Part shown: one piece after another, positions 26,794 through 35,608 of the stretch
Position numbering within the stretch: position 1 is the stretch's first letter
Layout of the letters: each line of letters opens with the position of its first letter
Assembly (NCBI RefSeq): GCF_024124825.1
Contig: NZ_JAMXSS010000002.1
Location: 1,922,001 to 1,986,000 of the forward strand
DNA: 64,000 nt
Source of the DNA: Arthrobacter sp. H16F315
GTDB taxonomy: Bacteria; Actinomycetota; Actinomycetes; Actinomycetales; Micrococcaceae
Direction: 5' to 3'
The notes under the pieces: generated by a model
Told to the model about the DNA's origin: nothing
The model's database searches: none
Seen by the model: only the letters and a program-made list of their open reading frames with translations
Program-made: the position numbers and the translations under genes

Positions 26794-27939
26794 ATGCGAG
26801 TTCTAGCAGCCATGAGCGGCGGCGTCGATTCCGCCGTTGCCGCAGCCCGCGCCGTCGAGGCGGGCCACGACGTCGTCGGCGTCCACCTGGCCTTGTCCCG
26901 AATGCCGGGGACCTTGCGCACCGGCAGCCGCGGCTGCTGCACCATCGAGGACTCCCGGGATGCCTGGCGTGCCTGCGACGTGCTCGGTATCCCGTACTAC
27001 GTTTGGGATTTCTCGGAGCGCTTCAAGGAAGACGTGGTCCAAGACTTCATCGACGAATACGCCGCGGGCCGCACTCCCAACCCCTGCATGCGCTGCAACG
27101 AACGGATCAAGTTCGCCGCGCTGCTGGAGAAGGCGATCGCCCTGGGTTTCGACGCCGTCTGCACGGGCCACTACGCCAAGGTGATCAACGACGCCGAAGG
27201 CAACCCCGAGCTGCACCGGGCCGCGGACTGGGCCAAGGACCAGAGTTACGTCCTCGGCGTCCTCACGCACGAGCAGCTCAAACACTCCATGTTCCCGCTC
27301 GCTGATACTCCGTCCAAGGCCGAAGTCCGCGCCGAGGCCGAGCGCCGCGGACTCTCCGTCGCCAACAAGCCCGATAGCCACGACATCTGCTTCATCCCCG
27401 ACGGCGACACTGCCGGCTGGCTGGCCGAAAAGATCGAGATGACCACCGGCGACATCGTGGACGAGTCCGGCGCGAAGGTCGGCGAGCACCCGGGTGCCAA
27501 CGCCTTCACCGTCGGCCAGCGTCGTGGCCTGAAGCTGGGTACGCCCGCCGCTGATGGCAAGCCACGTTTTGTACTTGAAATCCGGCCGAAGGAAAACAGG
27601 GTGGTCGTGGGTCCAGAGGCACTGCTGGCCATCGACGAGATCCGAGGCATTAAGGTCTCCTGGGCCGGGCTGCCAATCGCCGAGGTCCACACCGGTGAAG
27701 AATTCGACTGCTACGCCCAGGTCCGCGCGCACGGCGACCCCGTACCCGCGACGGCGCGGGTGGAGCACCCCGACGCCGGCGACGGCCGCACGGGCGCTAC
27801 GGGTAACCTCGTTGTGACCTTGACGGAACCCCTGCGGGGTGTGGCTCCGGGCCAGACCGTTGTGCTCTATCAGGGCAGCCGGGTACTGGGGCAGGCCACT
27901 ATCGATGCAGCCCGTTCGCTGCAGCGGGCTGCCCTCTAA
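26794..27939 (+). CDS. mnmA: tRNA-specific 2-thiouridylase MnmA
   Basis: A 381-residue enzyme that adenylates and thiolates U34 of Lys, Glu and Gln tRNAs. The PP-loop motif is near the N-terminus ([14 protein letters not shown]). The two catalytic cysteines are in [13 protein letters not shown] (about Cys98) and DICFIPDGD (about Cys199). GHYAKV and [10 protein letters not shown] are also present. The actinobacterial insert [20 protein letters not shown] is seen near residue 50. ATG 26794 is supported by AAAGAAAG upstream and by the family N-terminus [10 protein letters not shown]; the frame upstream to 26506 is antisense to the reductase gene. Sulphur probably comes from the desulfurase encoded at 24149. 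Confidence 0.93.
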   Translation: MRVLAAMSGGVDSAVAAARAVEAGHDVVGVHLALSRMPGTLRTGSRGCCTIEDSRDAWRACDVLGIPYYVWDFSERFKEDVVQDFIDEYAAGRTPNPCMRCNERIKFAALLEKAIALGFDAVCTGHYAKVINDAEGNPELHRAADWAKDQSYVLGVLTHEQLKHSMFPLADTPSKAEVRAEAERRGLSVANKPDSHDICFIPDGDTAGWLAEKIEMTTGDIVDESGAKVGEHPGANAFTVGQRRGLKLGTPAADGKPRFVLEIRPKENRVVVGPEALLAIDEIRGIKVSWAGLPIAEVHTGEEFDCYAQVRAHGDPVPATARVEHPDAGDGRTGATGNLVVTLTEPLRGVAPGQTVVLYQGSRVLGQATIDAARSLQRAAL

Positions 27940-27941
27940 GC

Positions 27942-27994
27942 GGCTGCTCTCCAAACGGGCAGCTCGCTAAACGGGCTGCTCTCCAAACGGGCAG
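27942..27994. repeat. 21-bp direct repeat, two copies 32 bases apart
   Basis: The 21-base unit beginning GGCTGCTCTCC occurs at 27942-27962 and again at 27974-27994. The 11-base spacer contains a partial third copy (GCTCGCTAAACGG). It lies immediately after the mnmA stop and before its terminator. Confidence 0.8.
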
Positions 27995-28021
27995 GCGGCA
28001 GGCGGAACCCTGTTGCGCCGG

Positions 28022-28053
28022 AAGGCCGCACACCTTGGGTGTGCGGCCTTTTT
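28022..28053 (+). terminator. Rho-independent terminator after mnmA
   Basis: A 13-bp stem (AAGGCCGCACACC, 28022-28034, with 28038-28050) around TTG, ending in a T-run at 28049-28053. Confidence 0.85.
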
Positions 28054-28172
28054 GCGACCTGGCCGCCGTGGCGGCCTGGGTCACGGCGGCACCTCGGGCG
28101 CTATGGGACCCTGCCGGTTTTCAACCGGGATTCCTGCAGATAACGACGAGTTCTCCGCATTCGTGTAAATTT

Positions 28173-28188
28173 TGTGTCTCATCTCACA
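28173..28188 (+). promoter_or_regulatory. CRP/GlxR-like operator upstream of the peptide importer operon
   Basis: TGTGTCTCATCTCACA matches the TGTGA-N6-TCACA consensus of actinobacterial CRP/GlxR proteins with one mismatch. It lies 123 bases before the substrate-binding protein start, in the 370-base gap after mnmA. Apart from this box, the mnmA terminator and the 21-bp repeat, I see nothing else in that gap. Confidence 0.5.
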
Positions 28189-28310
28189 GAATGCAACGAT
28201 TCACCTGTTGATCTTCTGGTTGAATCAAGGCATCAGGACAGGGTGCTGACCCCGGGGCCACCATAAACCCTGGCCGGCACACTAGTACTCATCGAACAGA
28301 AAGTTCACAG

Positions 28311-29948
28311 ATGGCAATGAACAAAAAGGCCCTGCAAAGCGCCATCGCGCTCGCCGGGGTATCCGCCTTCGCACTGACTGCCTGCACCGGCCCCTCCGGC
28401 GGCGGCGGGACCTCGACCGGCAGCGCGGCCGGTACAGGCACTATTACGTACGGCACCACCGATAAGGTAGTCACCCTCGACCCGGCCGGGTCCTACGACG
28501 CCGGCTCCTTTATGGTGATGAACCAGATCTACCCGTTCCTGCTCAACTCGAAACCGGGCACTGCAGACTCAACTCCCGACATTGCGGAGTCGGCTTCCTT
28601 CACGAGCCCCACGGAGTACACCGTCAAGCTCAAGCCCGGCCTCAAGTTCGCCAACGGGCACGCACTGACGTCCTCCGACGTGAAGTTCTCGATCGACCGC
28701 GTCGTCAAGATCGCCGACGACAACGGTCCCGCGTCTCTTCTCGGGAACCTCGATTCGGTCGCAGTCAAGGACGACTCCACGGTGGTCTTCACGCTCAAGG
28801 CCGGCAACGACCAGGTCTTCCCGGGCGTCCTGGCAGCCAACGCGGGTCCGATCATCGACGAAGAGGTCTTCCCGGCTGACAAGCTCCTGACCGACGACGA
28901 AATCGTCAAGGGCCGCCCGTTCGCCGGTCCCTACACAATCGAGAGCTACAAGAAGAACGAGCTCGTGGGCCTGAAGGTCAACCCGGACTACCAGGGCCTG
29001 CTCGGAAAACCCGCCAACGGCGGCGCGACCATCAAGTACTACGCTGATTCCAACAACCTCAAGCTGGATGTCCAGCAGGGCAATATCGACGTAGCCGGCC
29101 GCAGCCTGACAGCCACCGATGCCGCGGACCTTGAGAAGGATTCCAAGGTCAAGGTCTACAAGGGCCCCGGCGGCGAGTTGCGCTACATCGTGTTCAACTT
29201 CGACACCATGCCGTTTGGTGCCAAGGCCGCCGACGCCGATCCCGCGAAGGCGCTTGCCGTCCGGCAGGCGATGGCTAACGTCGTCGACCGGGACGCGATC
29301 GCCAGCCAGGTTTACAAGGGCACGTATCTGCCGGCGTACTCCGTCGTTCCTGACGGTTTCGTCGGAGCCATCCAGCCGCTCAAGGAAATGTACGGCGACG
29401 GCAGCGGCAAGCCCAGCCTCGACAAGGCCAAAAAGGCCTTCGCCGACGCGGGCGTCACGGCTCCGGTTACCATCAAGCTCCAGTACAACCCGGACCACTA
29501 TGGCAAGTCCTCGGGCGATGAGTACGCCATGATCAAGGAGCAGCTGGAGAAGTCGGGCCTGTTCAAGGTTGACCTGCAGTCCACCGAGTGGGTCACCTAC
29601 TCGAAGGACCGTACGTCCGATGCCTACCCGGTCTACCAGCTCGGCTGGTTCCCGGACTACTCCGACGCGGACAACTACCTCACGCCGTTCTTTGTCCCCG
29701 GCAACTTCCTGAAGAACCACTACGAAAACCCGACTGTCACGGACCTGATCAGCAAGCAGCTGACCACCGTCGACAAGACCGAGCGCGAAAAGGTGCTTGG
29801 CGAGGCCCAGACGGCCGTCGCCAAGGACCTGTCCACGCTGCCGTTGCTGCAGGGTGCCCAGCTGATGGTCGCCGGCAAGGACGTTAAGGGTGTTGAGAAG
29901 ACCCTGGATGCTTCCTTCAAGACCCGTCTTGGTGTCATTTCCAAGTAA
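28311..29948 (+). CDS. ABC transporter substrate-binding lipoprotein, family 5 (peptide/nickel type)
   Basis: A 545-residue lipoprotein. The signal peptide ends in the lipobox FALTAC (Cys25), followed by a Gly/Ser-rich linker. The SBP_bac_5 fold is evident from KVVTLDPAGSYDAGSFMVMN, YTVKLKPGLKFANGHALTSS, RYIVFNFDTMPFG and AVRQAMANVVDRDAIA. It captures oligopeptides or a similar solute outside the membrane for the downstream permeases. The ligand cannot be read from sequence. ATG 28311 and ATG 28317 are both possible starts. It is the first gene of a four-gene operon, separated from the permease by 129 bases with a stem-loop that may lower downstream transcription. Confidence 0.88.
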   Translation: MAMNKKALQSAIALAGVSAFALTACTGPSGGGGTSTGSAAGTGTITYGTTDKVVTLDPAGSYDAGSFMVMNQIYPFLLNSKPGTADSTPDIAESASFTSPTEYTVKLKPGLKFANGHALTSSDVKFSIDRVVKIADDNGPASLLGNLDSVAVKDDSTVVFTLKAGNDQVFPGVLAANAGPIIDEEVFPADKLLTDDEIVKGRPFAGPYTIESYKKNELVGLKVNPDYQGLLGKPANGGATIKYYADSNNLKLDVQQGNIDVAGRSLTATDAADLEKDSKVKVYKGPGGELRYIVFNFDTMPFGAKAADADPAKALAVRQAMANVVDRDAIASQVYKGTYLPAYSVVPDGFVGAIQPLKEMYGDGSGKPSLDKAKKAFADAGVTAPVTIKLQYNPDHYGKSSGDEYAMIKEQLEKSGLFKVDLQSTEWVTYSKDRTSDAYPVYQLGWFPDYSDADNYLTPFFVPGNFLKNHYENPTVTDLISKQLTTVDKTEREKVLGEAQTAVAKDLSTLPLLQGAQLMVAGKDVKGVEKTLDASFKTRLGVISK

Positions 29949-29981
29949 GTCCCACCCCATCCGGTTCTGACCAGCCAACGA

Positions 29982-30008
29982 GGCGGGGCGCCCACACGGC
30001 GTCCCGCC
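29982..30008 (+). terminator. Intra-operon stem-loop between binding protein and permease genes
   Basis: An 11-bp stem with one G-T type mismatch (GGCGGGGCGCC, 29982-29992, with 29998-30008), followed by TT. It may attenuate transcription so that the binding protein is made in excess. Confidence 0.4.
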
Positions 30009-30077
30009 TTTGGTGCTGTTACAAGGACAACAGATTCCGGAGCCCGCGAGGCTCCCGGAACACACACTGAGGTACCA

Positions 30078-31169
30078 ATGACAACACTTATCGAGGCGCC
30101 GCCGACCGACGGCGAAGGCCTCCTGCCGACAAAGAAGAAATCGACCGGTGGGGGACTGGGCCGATACATCCTGATCAGGTTCTTCCTGATCTTCCCGACG
30201 ATCCTCATCCTTGTCACCATGGTGTTCTTCCTGATGCGCACCACCGGCGACCCTATTACCGCTGCCCTGGGCGGCCGGCTCCCGCCGGAACAGCTCCAGG
30301 AACGGATCACAGCGGCCGGGTACGACCGGCCCATCTTTGTGCAGTACTTCGAGTACCTGGCGCAGCTCATCACCGGCAACTTCGGCACCACCCTCTCGGA
30401 TAACCGCCCGGTCTCGGAGATGCTTGCCACCTATGGCGCGGCCACCCTGGAACTGACAATTAACGCCCTTCTGGTGGCCCTGGCCGTCGGTATCCCGCTG
30501 GGCCTGGTCGCAGCGCACCGCCGCGACAAAGGCCCCGACGCGGCGCTGCGGGTCTTTGCGATCCTTTGTTATGCCACGCCGGTCTTCTTCTCCGGGCTTC
30601 TCTTCAAACTGACATTCGCCGTCTGGCTGGGCTGGCTCCCGGTAGCCGGACGCGCGAAGCCCGGCACCGAGCTCGCCCTGACCGCGCTCGAGGCGCCGAC
30701 GGGCATCTATTGGCTGGACGCCATCCGCAGCGGCAATACCGCAGCACTGGCCGACGTTATGGCCCACGCCGTCCTGCCTGCACTGGCCTTGGGCCTGCTG
30801 ACCGCCGGCATCTTCCTGCGGCTGGTCAGGACCAATGTCATCGGCACCCTCGGCAAGGACTACGTCGAGGCCGGCCGTTCCCGCGGGGTGAGCGAATTCC
30901 GGCTGGTCACCAAGCACGCCTACAAACCTGCACTGATCCCCATTATCACCGTGATGGGGCTGCAGATCGCCGTGCTGCTGGGGGGCGCGGTGCTGACCGA
31001 GACCACATTCGAATGGAAGGGCCTGGGCTTCCAGCTCGCGACCTACCTGACGGCCCGCGACTTCGTAGCAGTCCAAGGCATCGTGGTCCTCCTCGCAGTG
31101 ATCGTGGCTGTGACCAACTTCTTCGTGGACATTGTTGCCGCGCTGATCGACCCCCGCGTGAGGTACTGA
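30078..31169 (+). CDS. Peptide-type ABC transporter permease, DppB/OppB-like
   Basis: A 363-residue inner-membrane permease with six hydrophobic segments. The first is near residues 30-55 (FFLIFPTILILVTMVFFLM), followed by the DppB-type periplasmic segment (TGDPITAALGG). The cytoplasmic EAA loop that contacts the ATPase is present late in the protein (DYVEAGRSRGVSEFRLVTKH). Segment order and length fit the DppB subfamily. Its stop is one base before the DppC start, so translation is tightly coupled. Confidence 0.88.
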   Translation: MTTLIEAPPTDGEGLLPTKKKSTGGGLGRYILIRFFLIFPTILILVTMVFFLMRTTGDPITAALGGRLPPEQLQERITAAGYDRPIFVQYFEYLAQLITGNFGTTLSDNRPVSEMLATYGAATLELTINALLVALAVGIPLGLVAAHRRDKGPDAALRVFAILCYATPVFFSGLLFKLTFAVWLGWLPVAGRAKPGTELALTALEAPTGIYWLDAIRSGNTAALADVMAHAVLPALALGLLTAGIFLRLVRTNVIGTLGKDYVEAGRSRGVSEFRLVTKHAYKPALIPIITVMGLQIAVLLGGAVLTETTFEWKGLGFQLATYLTARDFVAVQGIVVLLAVIVAVTNFFVDIVAALIDPRVRY

Positions 31170-31170
31170 T

Positions 31171-32195
31171 ATGAGCACCACTGCCGTTACTGAACCTGCC
31201 AAAGATCCCCGGGGACCCTGGGTCCGGCGACTGCCGGTCATATCCCACTTCAACAAAAGCGTTGGCCTGCAGCGCGGAATGCTGGTGGCAGGGCTTGTAC
31301 TCACAGCAGTCTTCCTGCTGACCGCGATTTTGCGCCGCTGGTCGCGCCCTTTGGTTTCTCCCAGATTTCCGATGCCGACGGCGGCTTCCCGGCCCAGCAA
31401 GCGCCGGGCGGGAAGCACCTGATGGGAACAACCGTCGGCGGTTACGATGTTTTCTCCCGGGTGGTCTGGGGAGCCCAGACGGCCGTTCTGGTCATCATTG
31501 TGGCGGTGATCATGTCGATTTTCATCGGTGTGATCCTGGGCCTGGTCAGCGGCTACATCGGCGGCTGGCTGGACCGGACCCTCGTGGTGATCGCCGACGC
31601 GGTTTACGCCTTCCCGCCGCTGCTGGTGGCCATCGTGATGGCGATCGCCATCAGCGGCGGCAGGTCCAGCCTCTGGGGCGGTATCCTCGCTGCGGCGATT
31701 TCCATCACGGTCGTATTTATTCCGCAGTACTTCCGTGTGATCCGGGCCGAAACCATCCGGCTCAAGGCGGAACCCTTTGTGGAATCGGCCAAGGTGGTGG
31801 GTGCCTCAAACATCCGCATTATGCGCCTCCACGTGTTCAAGAACGCCACCCGCACGCTGCCCCTGATCTTCACCCTCAACGCCTCCGAAGCCATCCTGAC
31901 CCTTGCAGGCCTGGGTTTTTTGGGCTTCGGCATTGAGCCGACGTCGGCCGCCGAGTGGGGCTTCGACCTGAACAAGGCGCTGGCGGACACCACGTCCGGT
32001 ATCTGGTGGACAGGTGTCTTCCCCGGGCTCGCTATCGTCCTCACCGTCCTTGGACTGACTCTTGTCGGCGAGAGCATCAATGACCTTAACGACCCCCGCC
32101 TGCGGGGCCGCAGGAAGGCTGCCGCCGGCAAGGGCGGGCCGGATTCCAGCACCGGTGCCCCGGCTGCACTCGACGCAGAAGTGAGAAGTTCATGA
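31171..32195 (+). CDS. Peptide-type ABC transporter permease, DppC/OppC-like (one frameshift)
   Basis: The N-terminal cytoplasmic part and first membrane segment (LVAGLVLTAVFLLTAI) are in one frame. The rest, starting near APLVAPFGFSQISDADGG and including the EAA loop ESAKVVGASNIRIMRLHVFK, is in another. The break is at the TTTT run 31328-31331. One added base gives a continuous 341-residue permease of normal length. It pairs with the DppB-like protein to form the channel. It overlaps the ATPase gene by 4 bases (ATGA). As the whole operon is otherwise intact, a base-calling error is the simplest cause. Confidence 0.84.
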
Positions 32196-33889
32196 CTATC
32201 AACATCGACAAAAAGGGCACGGGCCCGGTCCTCGACATCGAGCACCTCAAGGTCACCTTCGCCACAGATGCCGGCGACGTGTACGCCGTCAAGGACGTCA
32301 GTCTCCAGGTCAACCCCGGCGAAGTCGTGGCGATCGTGGGCGAATCCGGCTCCGGCAAAACCGTGACGGCCAAGACCATCCTGGGCCTGCTGCCGGAGAC
32401 CGCTATCAGCTCCGGGGCGGTGCTGATCAACGGCAACAACGTGATCAGCGTCAGTCCCGCGAAGCTGCGGGAGATCCGTGGCCGCGACGTCGCCATGGTC
32501 TTTCAGGAACCGTCCACGGCGCTGAACCCCGTCTTCACTGTCGGCTGGCAGATTGCCGAAGGCGTTCGCGCCCACGCCCGCCACGGGGGAACAGGGCGGG
32601 TCAGCGCCAGGGAAGCCAAAAACCGCGCCATTGAGGCGCTCCGCAAGGTGGGCATTCCGGACCCGGAAACGCGGGTCAACTACTATCCGCACCAGTTCTC
32701 CGGCGGGCAGAAGCAGCGTGTGGTCATCGCCGCGGCGCTGGCCCTGAACCCGGGCCTCATCGTGGCGGACGAGCCGACCACCGCGCTGGACGTTACGGTA
32801 CAGGCGGAGATCCTCGAGCTCCTGCGGGACCTCCGGGACCAGTACGGAACCTCGATCGTGCTGATCACCCACAACATGGGGGTGGTGGCCGACCTCGCCG
32901 ACCGCGTCGTTGTGATGTACCAGGGTGATGTCGTCGAAGAGGCGGCCGCACGGGTGCTGTTCGCCGAACCGAAGCAGGACTACACAAAGAAGCTCCTGGC
33001 CGCCGTCCCGCACCTGGGCCGGAACTCTGCTTCCGAAGGCATGACCCAGCGGGCACACCAGGGCGGCAAGGTGCTCGTCGAGGCCAGGAACCTGACCATC
33101 GAGTATCCCGGACGGCTGGGCAGCCCCGCATTTAAGGCCGTGGACGGGGTGAATTTCACGCTCTCCGAGGGTGAGGTCTTCGGCCTTGTGGGGGAGTCAG
33201 GCTCCGGGAAAACGACGATCGGGCGGGCGATCGCCGGCCTGAACCGGACCACCGGCGGCAGCCTGAAGGTGCTGGGCTACGAAATGCTCAACCTGAAGGA
33301 GCGCACCTTCAAGCCGCTGCGCAAGGAGATCGGGTTCGTTTTCCAGGACCCTGCGGCGTCGTTCAATCCGCAGCTGACGATCGGTGACTGCATCGCCGAA
33401 CCCCTGATCATCCACACCAATCCCGGCCCGGCGCAGGCCAGGCAACGGACCCGGGAGCTGCTCGAAGCCGTGCAGTTGCCGGCCGGCTATGCCGACAGGT
33501 TTCCGCATGAGCTCTCCGGCGGGCAGCGTCAGCGCGCGTCACTCGCGCGGGCACTGATCCTGAACCCGAAGCTGCTCATCGCCGACGAGCCGACGTCGGC
33601 GCTGGACGTGTCGGTCCAGGCCGTGGTGCTGGAGCTGTTCAAGGACATCCAGGCCGAATTCGGCTTTGCCGCCCTGTTCATCAGCCACGACCTCGCGGTG
33701 GTGGATATCCTTTCCCACTGGGTTGGTGTGCTGTACAAGGGCAAGATGGTGGAACAGGGGCTCGGTAACCAGGTGATGGGGCATCCGCAGCACGAGTACA
33801 CCAAAAAGCTCATTGCTTCGCTGCCGGTTCCGGATCCGGACGAGCAGGCCAGGCGCCGGGAGGAATTCCGCGCCGTGCTGCACGGCTAG
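32192..33889 (+). CDS. ABC transporter ATP-binding protein with two fused nucleotide-binding domains (DppD-DppF type)
   Basis: 565 residues holding two complete ATPase domains. The first has Walker A GESGSGKT (about 50), signature SGGQKQR and Walker B LIVADEPTTALD. The second has Walker A GESGSGKT (about 335), signature SGGQRQR and LLIADEPTSALDVS. Each ends in the oligopeptide-type C-terminal extension region. It energises the DppB/C-like channel. Fusion of the two usually separate subunits in one polypeptide is common in Actinobacteria. It ends the operon and is followed by a 25-bp perfect terminator stem. Confidence 0.92.
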   Translation: MTINIDKKGTGPVLDIEHLKVTFATDAGDVYAVKDVSLQVNPGEVVAIVGESGSGKTVTAKTILGLLPETAISSGAVLINGNNVISVSPAKLREIRGRDVAMVFQEPSTALNPVFTVGWQIAEGVRAHARHGGTGRVSAREAKNRAIEALRKVGIPDPETRVNYYPHQFSGGQKQRVVIAAALALNPGLIVADEPTTALDVTVQAEILELLRDLRDQYGTSIVLITHNMGVVADLADRVVVMYQGDVVEEAAARVLFAEPKQDYTKKLLAAVPHLGRNSASEGMTQRAHQGGKVLVEARNLTIEYPGRLGSPAFKAVDGVNFTLSEGEVFGLVGESGSGKTTIGRAIAGLNRTTGGSLKVLGYEMLNLKERTFKPLRKEIGFVFQDPAASFNPQLTIGDCIAEPLIIHTNPGPAQARQRTRELLEAVQLPAGYADRFPHELSGGQRQRASLARALILNPKLLIADEPTSALDVSVQAVVLELFKDIQAEFGFAALFISHDLAVVDILSHWVGVLYKGKMVEQGLGNQVMGHPQHEYTKKLIASLPVPDPDEQARRREEFRAVLHG

Positions 33890-33903
33890 GCCGATTCCCC
33901 GGC

Positions 33904-33958
33904 ACACCAGGGGACATGCCCGCCGTTCTGAATGAACGGCGGGCATGTCCCCTGGTGT
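33904..33958. terminator. 25-bp perfect hairpin after the importer operon
   Basis: Perfect complementarity of 33904-33928 with 33934-33958 around a 5-base loop, 15 bases after the ATPase stop codon. There is only a short T stretch after it (GTTGTGG). Confidence 0.75.
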
Positions 33959-33959
33959 T

Positions 33960-34011
33960 GTGGTGGAAAACAGTGTGGTGGTGGAAAACAGTGCGGTGGC
34001 GGAAAGCGCAG
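33960..34011. repeat. 18-bp tandem repeat, two near-identical copies and one degenerate
   Basis: The unit beginning GTGGTGGAAAACAGTG is found at 33960-33977 and 33978-33995, with a worn third copy to 34011. It lies between the importer terminator and the chorismate mutase gene and could overlap that gene's promoter. Confidence 0.7.
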
Positions 34012-34089
34012 GTTACGGCCCGCGGCACCGCGGGAACCGTCCGTGCTTAACAGCCGAAGTGATTCGGGCGGTGGCCCTAGAATGGGTCA

Positions 34090-34548
34090 ATGACCGAGCA
34101 GAACCAGACACCTCCCGACGCCGATTCCTATGACCCGGGAGCCAGCTCGCTGGCCGGTCAGGTGGATCCGGCGGTGATGGCTGAACTGTTGTCGATCCGT
34201 TCCAGCATCGACAACATCGATGCCACGCTCGTTTACCTTCTCGCTGAGCGCTTCAAAGCCACCCAGAAGGTCGGATTCCTGAAGGCCACCCACAAGCTTC
34301 CCGCCGGGGATCCTGGCCGGGAGACCGCTCAGATCTCGCGACTGCGCCGCCTCGCCGCGGAGGCCCACCTGGACCCGGCGTTTGCCGAAAAATTCCTCAA
34401 CTTCATCATCGGCGAAGTCATCCGGCACCACGAGGCCATTGCCGAGGACCACCTGGCTTCCCTGGCCGCTGACAGCCTCGCCGCCGGCACGCAAGCCCCG
34501 GTCATGGGCCGATCCGTCGGCACTGCCGGCGCCTCCGAGACCGCCTAA
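34090..34548 (+). CDS. Chorismate mutase, AroQ class
   Basis: A 152-residue all-helical chorismate mutase converting chorismate to prephenate for Phe/Tyr synthesis. The first helix carries the classic pattern LLSIRSSIDNIDATLVYLLAERF with the active-site Arg, followed by KATQKVGFLKATHKLP and a DPGRE segment. The enzyme core ends near residue 115, leaving an Ala-rich tail. No signal peptide is present, so it is the cytosolic type. The MetE-like gene starts 3 bases after its stop. Confidence 0.88.
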   Translation: MTEQNQTPPDADSYDPGASSLAGQVDPAVMAELLSIRSSIDNIDATLVYLLAERFKATQKVGFLKATHKLPAGDPGRETAQISRLRRLAAEAHLDPAFAEKFLNFIIGEVIRHHEAIAEDHLASLAADSLAAGTQAPVMGRSVGTAGASETA

Positions 34549-34550
34549 GC

Positions 34551-35594
34551 GTGGCCGCTCCACTGGCCGCGGGGCCGCAACAGGTCACCGCCACCGCTCT
34601 GGGCGCCTGGCCCGGCGAAGACCCGGTCGAGTCCGCACGCATCATCCGCGGTGAGCTCGGCGGCCCGCACCTGCCGTTCCTGGCCGAGCTTCCGGACCGG
34701 GGCGTCGGTTCGGACGCGCTCGGGCGGACGGCTTCCCTGCTGGTTGACCTTTCCGTAGACGTCCAGCCCTACGGCTGGCGGATCGTGGACCGGCCCGGCA
34801 AGGACTTCAAACGGGCGCGCTCGGCGCTCTCAACCGACATTAACATTCTTGCCGATGTCATCGGCGCCGAGGACAGCCCGGCCACAGATCTCAAGGTTCA
34901 GCTGCGCGGCCCGCTCAGCCTCGCCGCCGGACTGCACCTGCACAACGGGGAGCGTGCGCTGATCGACTACGGCGCCAGGCGGGACCTTGCCGCGTCCCTG
35001 GCAGCGGGTGCCGGCAGCTACCTCAGCCGGATAGCCGCCGCGGCTCCCGGAGCCCGGATCGTGGTGGAGATCGACGAGCCGGAGATCGCGTCCGTCCTGG
35101 CCGGCACCATTCCCACCTCCAGCGGCTACCGGACGCTGCGCTCGGTAGCCGGCCAGGAGGCCACCGACTCCTGGGAGTTGCTCATCAACGCGCTGCGGGA
35201 GGCCGGCGCCGTCGAGGTCGTTGTCTGTGTCCCGGAAGTCGAGGCGCCTTTCGACCGGATCCTGGCTGCCGGGGCCGACGGGATCGCGGTGCCCCTCCGG
35301 GCGCTGACATCGCGCCAGTGGGAACAGCTCGCCGGCGCAGTGGAAGGCGGCAAACGGCTGTGGGCGGGAGCACTGGATGTCTCCAATCCCGCCGCCGCGC
35401 TGCCCCGGGTCGCCGACGTCGTGGAAACGCTCTGGCGGCCGTGGCGCCAGCTGGGCCTGGCCGCCGCGACTCTCGGTGGTGTACGGGTCACGCCCTCAGA
35501 CGGGCTGGCCAGGCATTCGCCGGCATCGGCGACGGCGGTCCTGACCCGGCTGGTGCAGGTGTCCGACGGCCTTAACCAGCTGGCGCTCGGCTAG
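34551..35594 (+). CDS. MetE-like (cobalamin-independent methionine synthase C-terminal fold) protein
   Basis: 347 residues resembling the C-terminal barrel of MetE/UROD-like methyltransferases, similar to the actinobacterial protein Rv3015c. Barrel strands are seen in LKVQLRGPLSLAAGLHLHNG, IVVEIDEPEIASVLAG and AATLGGVRVTPSDGL. The zinc ligands of true MetE (a His-x-Cys pair, Glu and a late Cys) are not evident: the only cysteine is in VVVCVPEV. Methionine synthase activity is therefore doubtful. It starts at GTG 34551, coupled to chorismate mutase. In other Actinobacteria a relative sits near mnmA and the cysteine desulfurase, as here on a wider scale. Confidence 0.72.
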   Translation: MAAPLAAGPQQVTATALGAWPGEDPVESARIIRGELGGPHLPFLAELPDRGVGSDALGRTASLLVDLSVDVQPYGWRIVDRPGKDFKRARSALSTDINILADVIGAEDSPATDLKVQLRGPLSLAAGLHLHNGERALIDYGARRDLAASLAAGAGSYLSRIAAAAPGARIVVEIDEPEIASVLAGTIPTSSGYRTLRSVAGQEATDSWELLINALREAGAVEVVVCVPEVEAPFDRILAAGADGIAVPLRALTSRQWEQLAGAVEGGKRLWAGALDVSNPAAALPRVADVVETLWRPWRQLGLAAATLGGVRVTPSDGLARHSPASATAVLTRLVQVSDGLNQLALG

Positions 35595-35608
35595 CGCCGG
35601 CCCGATCC

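Noticed and set aside
27940..28310. A hidden small gene in the 370-base gap before the importer
   Set aside because: No frame with a ribosome site and plausible codon use was found. The gap is explained by the repeat, the terminator and the promoter region.
28569..31418. A 949-codon open frame on the - strand through the importer genes
   Set aside because: It is antisense to two well-supported transporter genes. Its translation has no family features, and long antisense frames are expected at this GC content.
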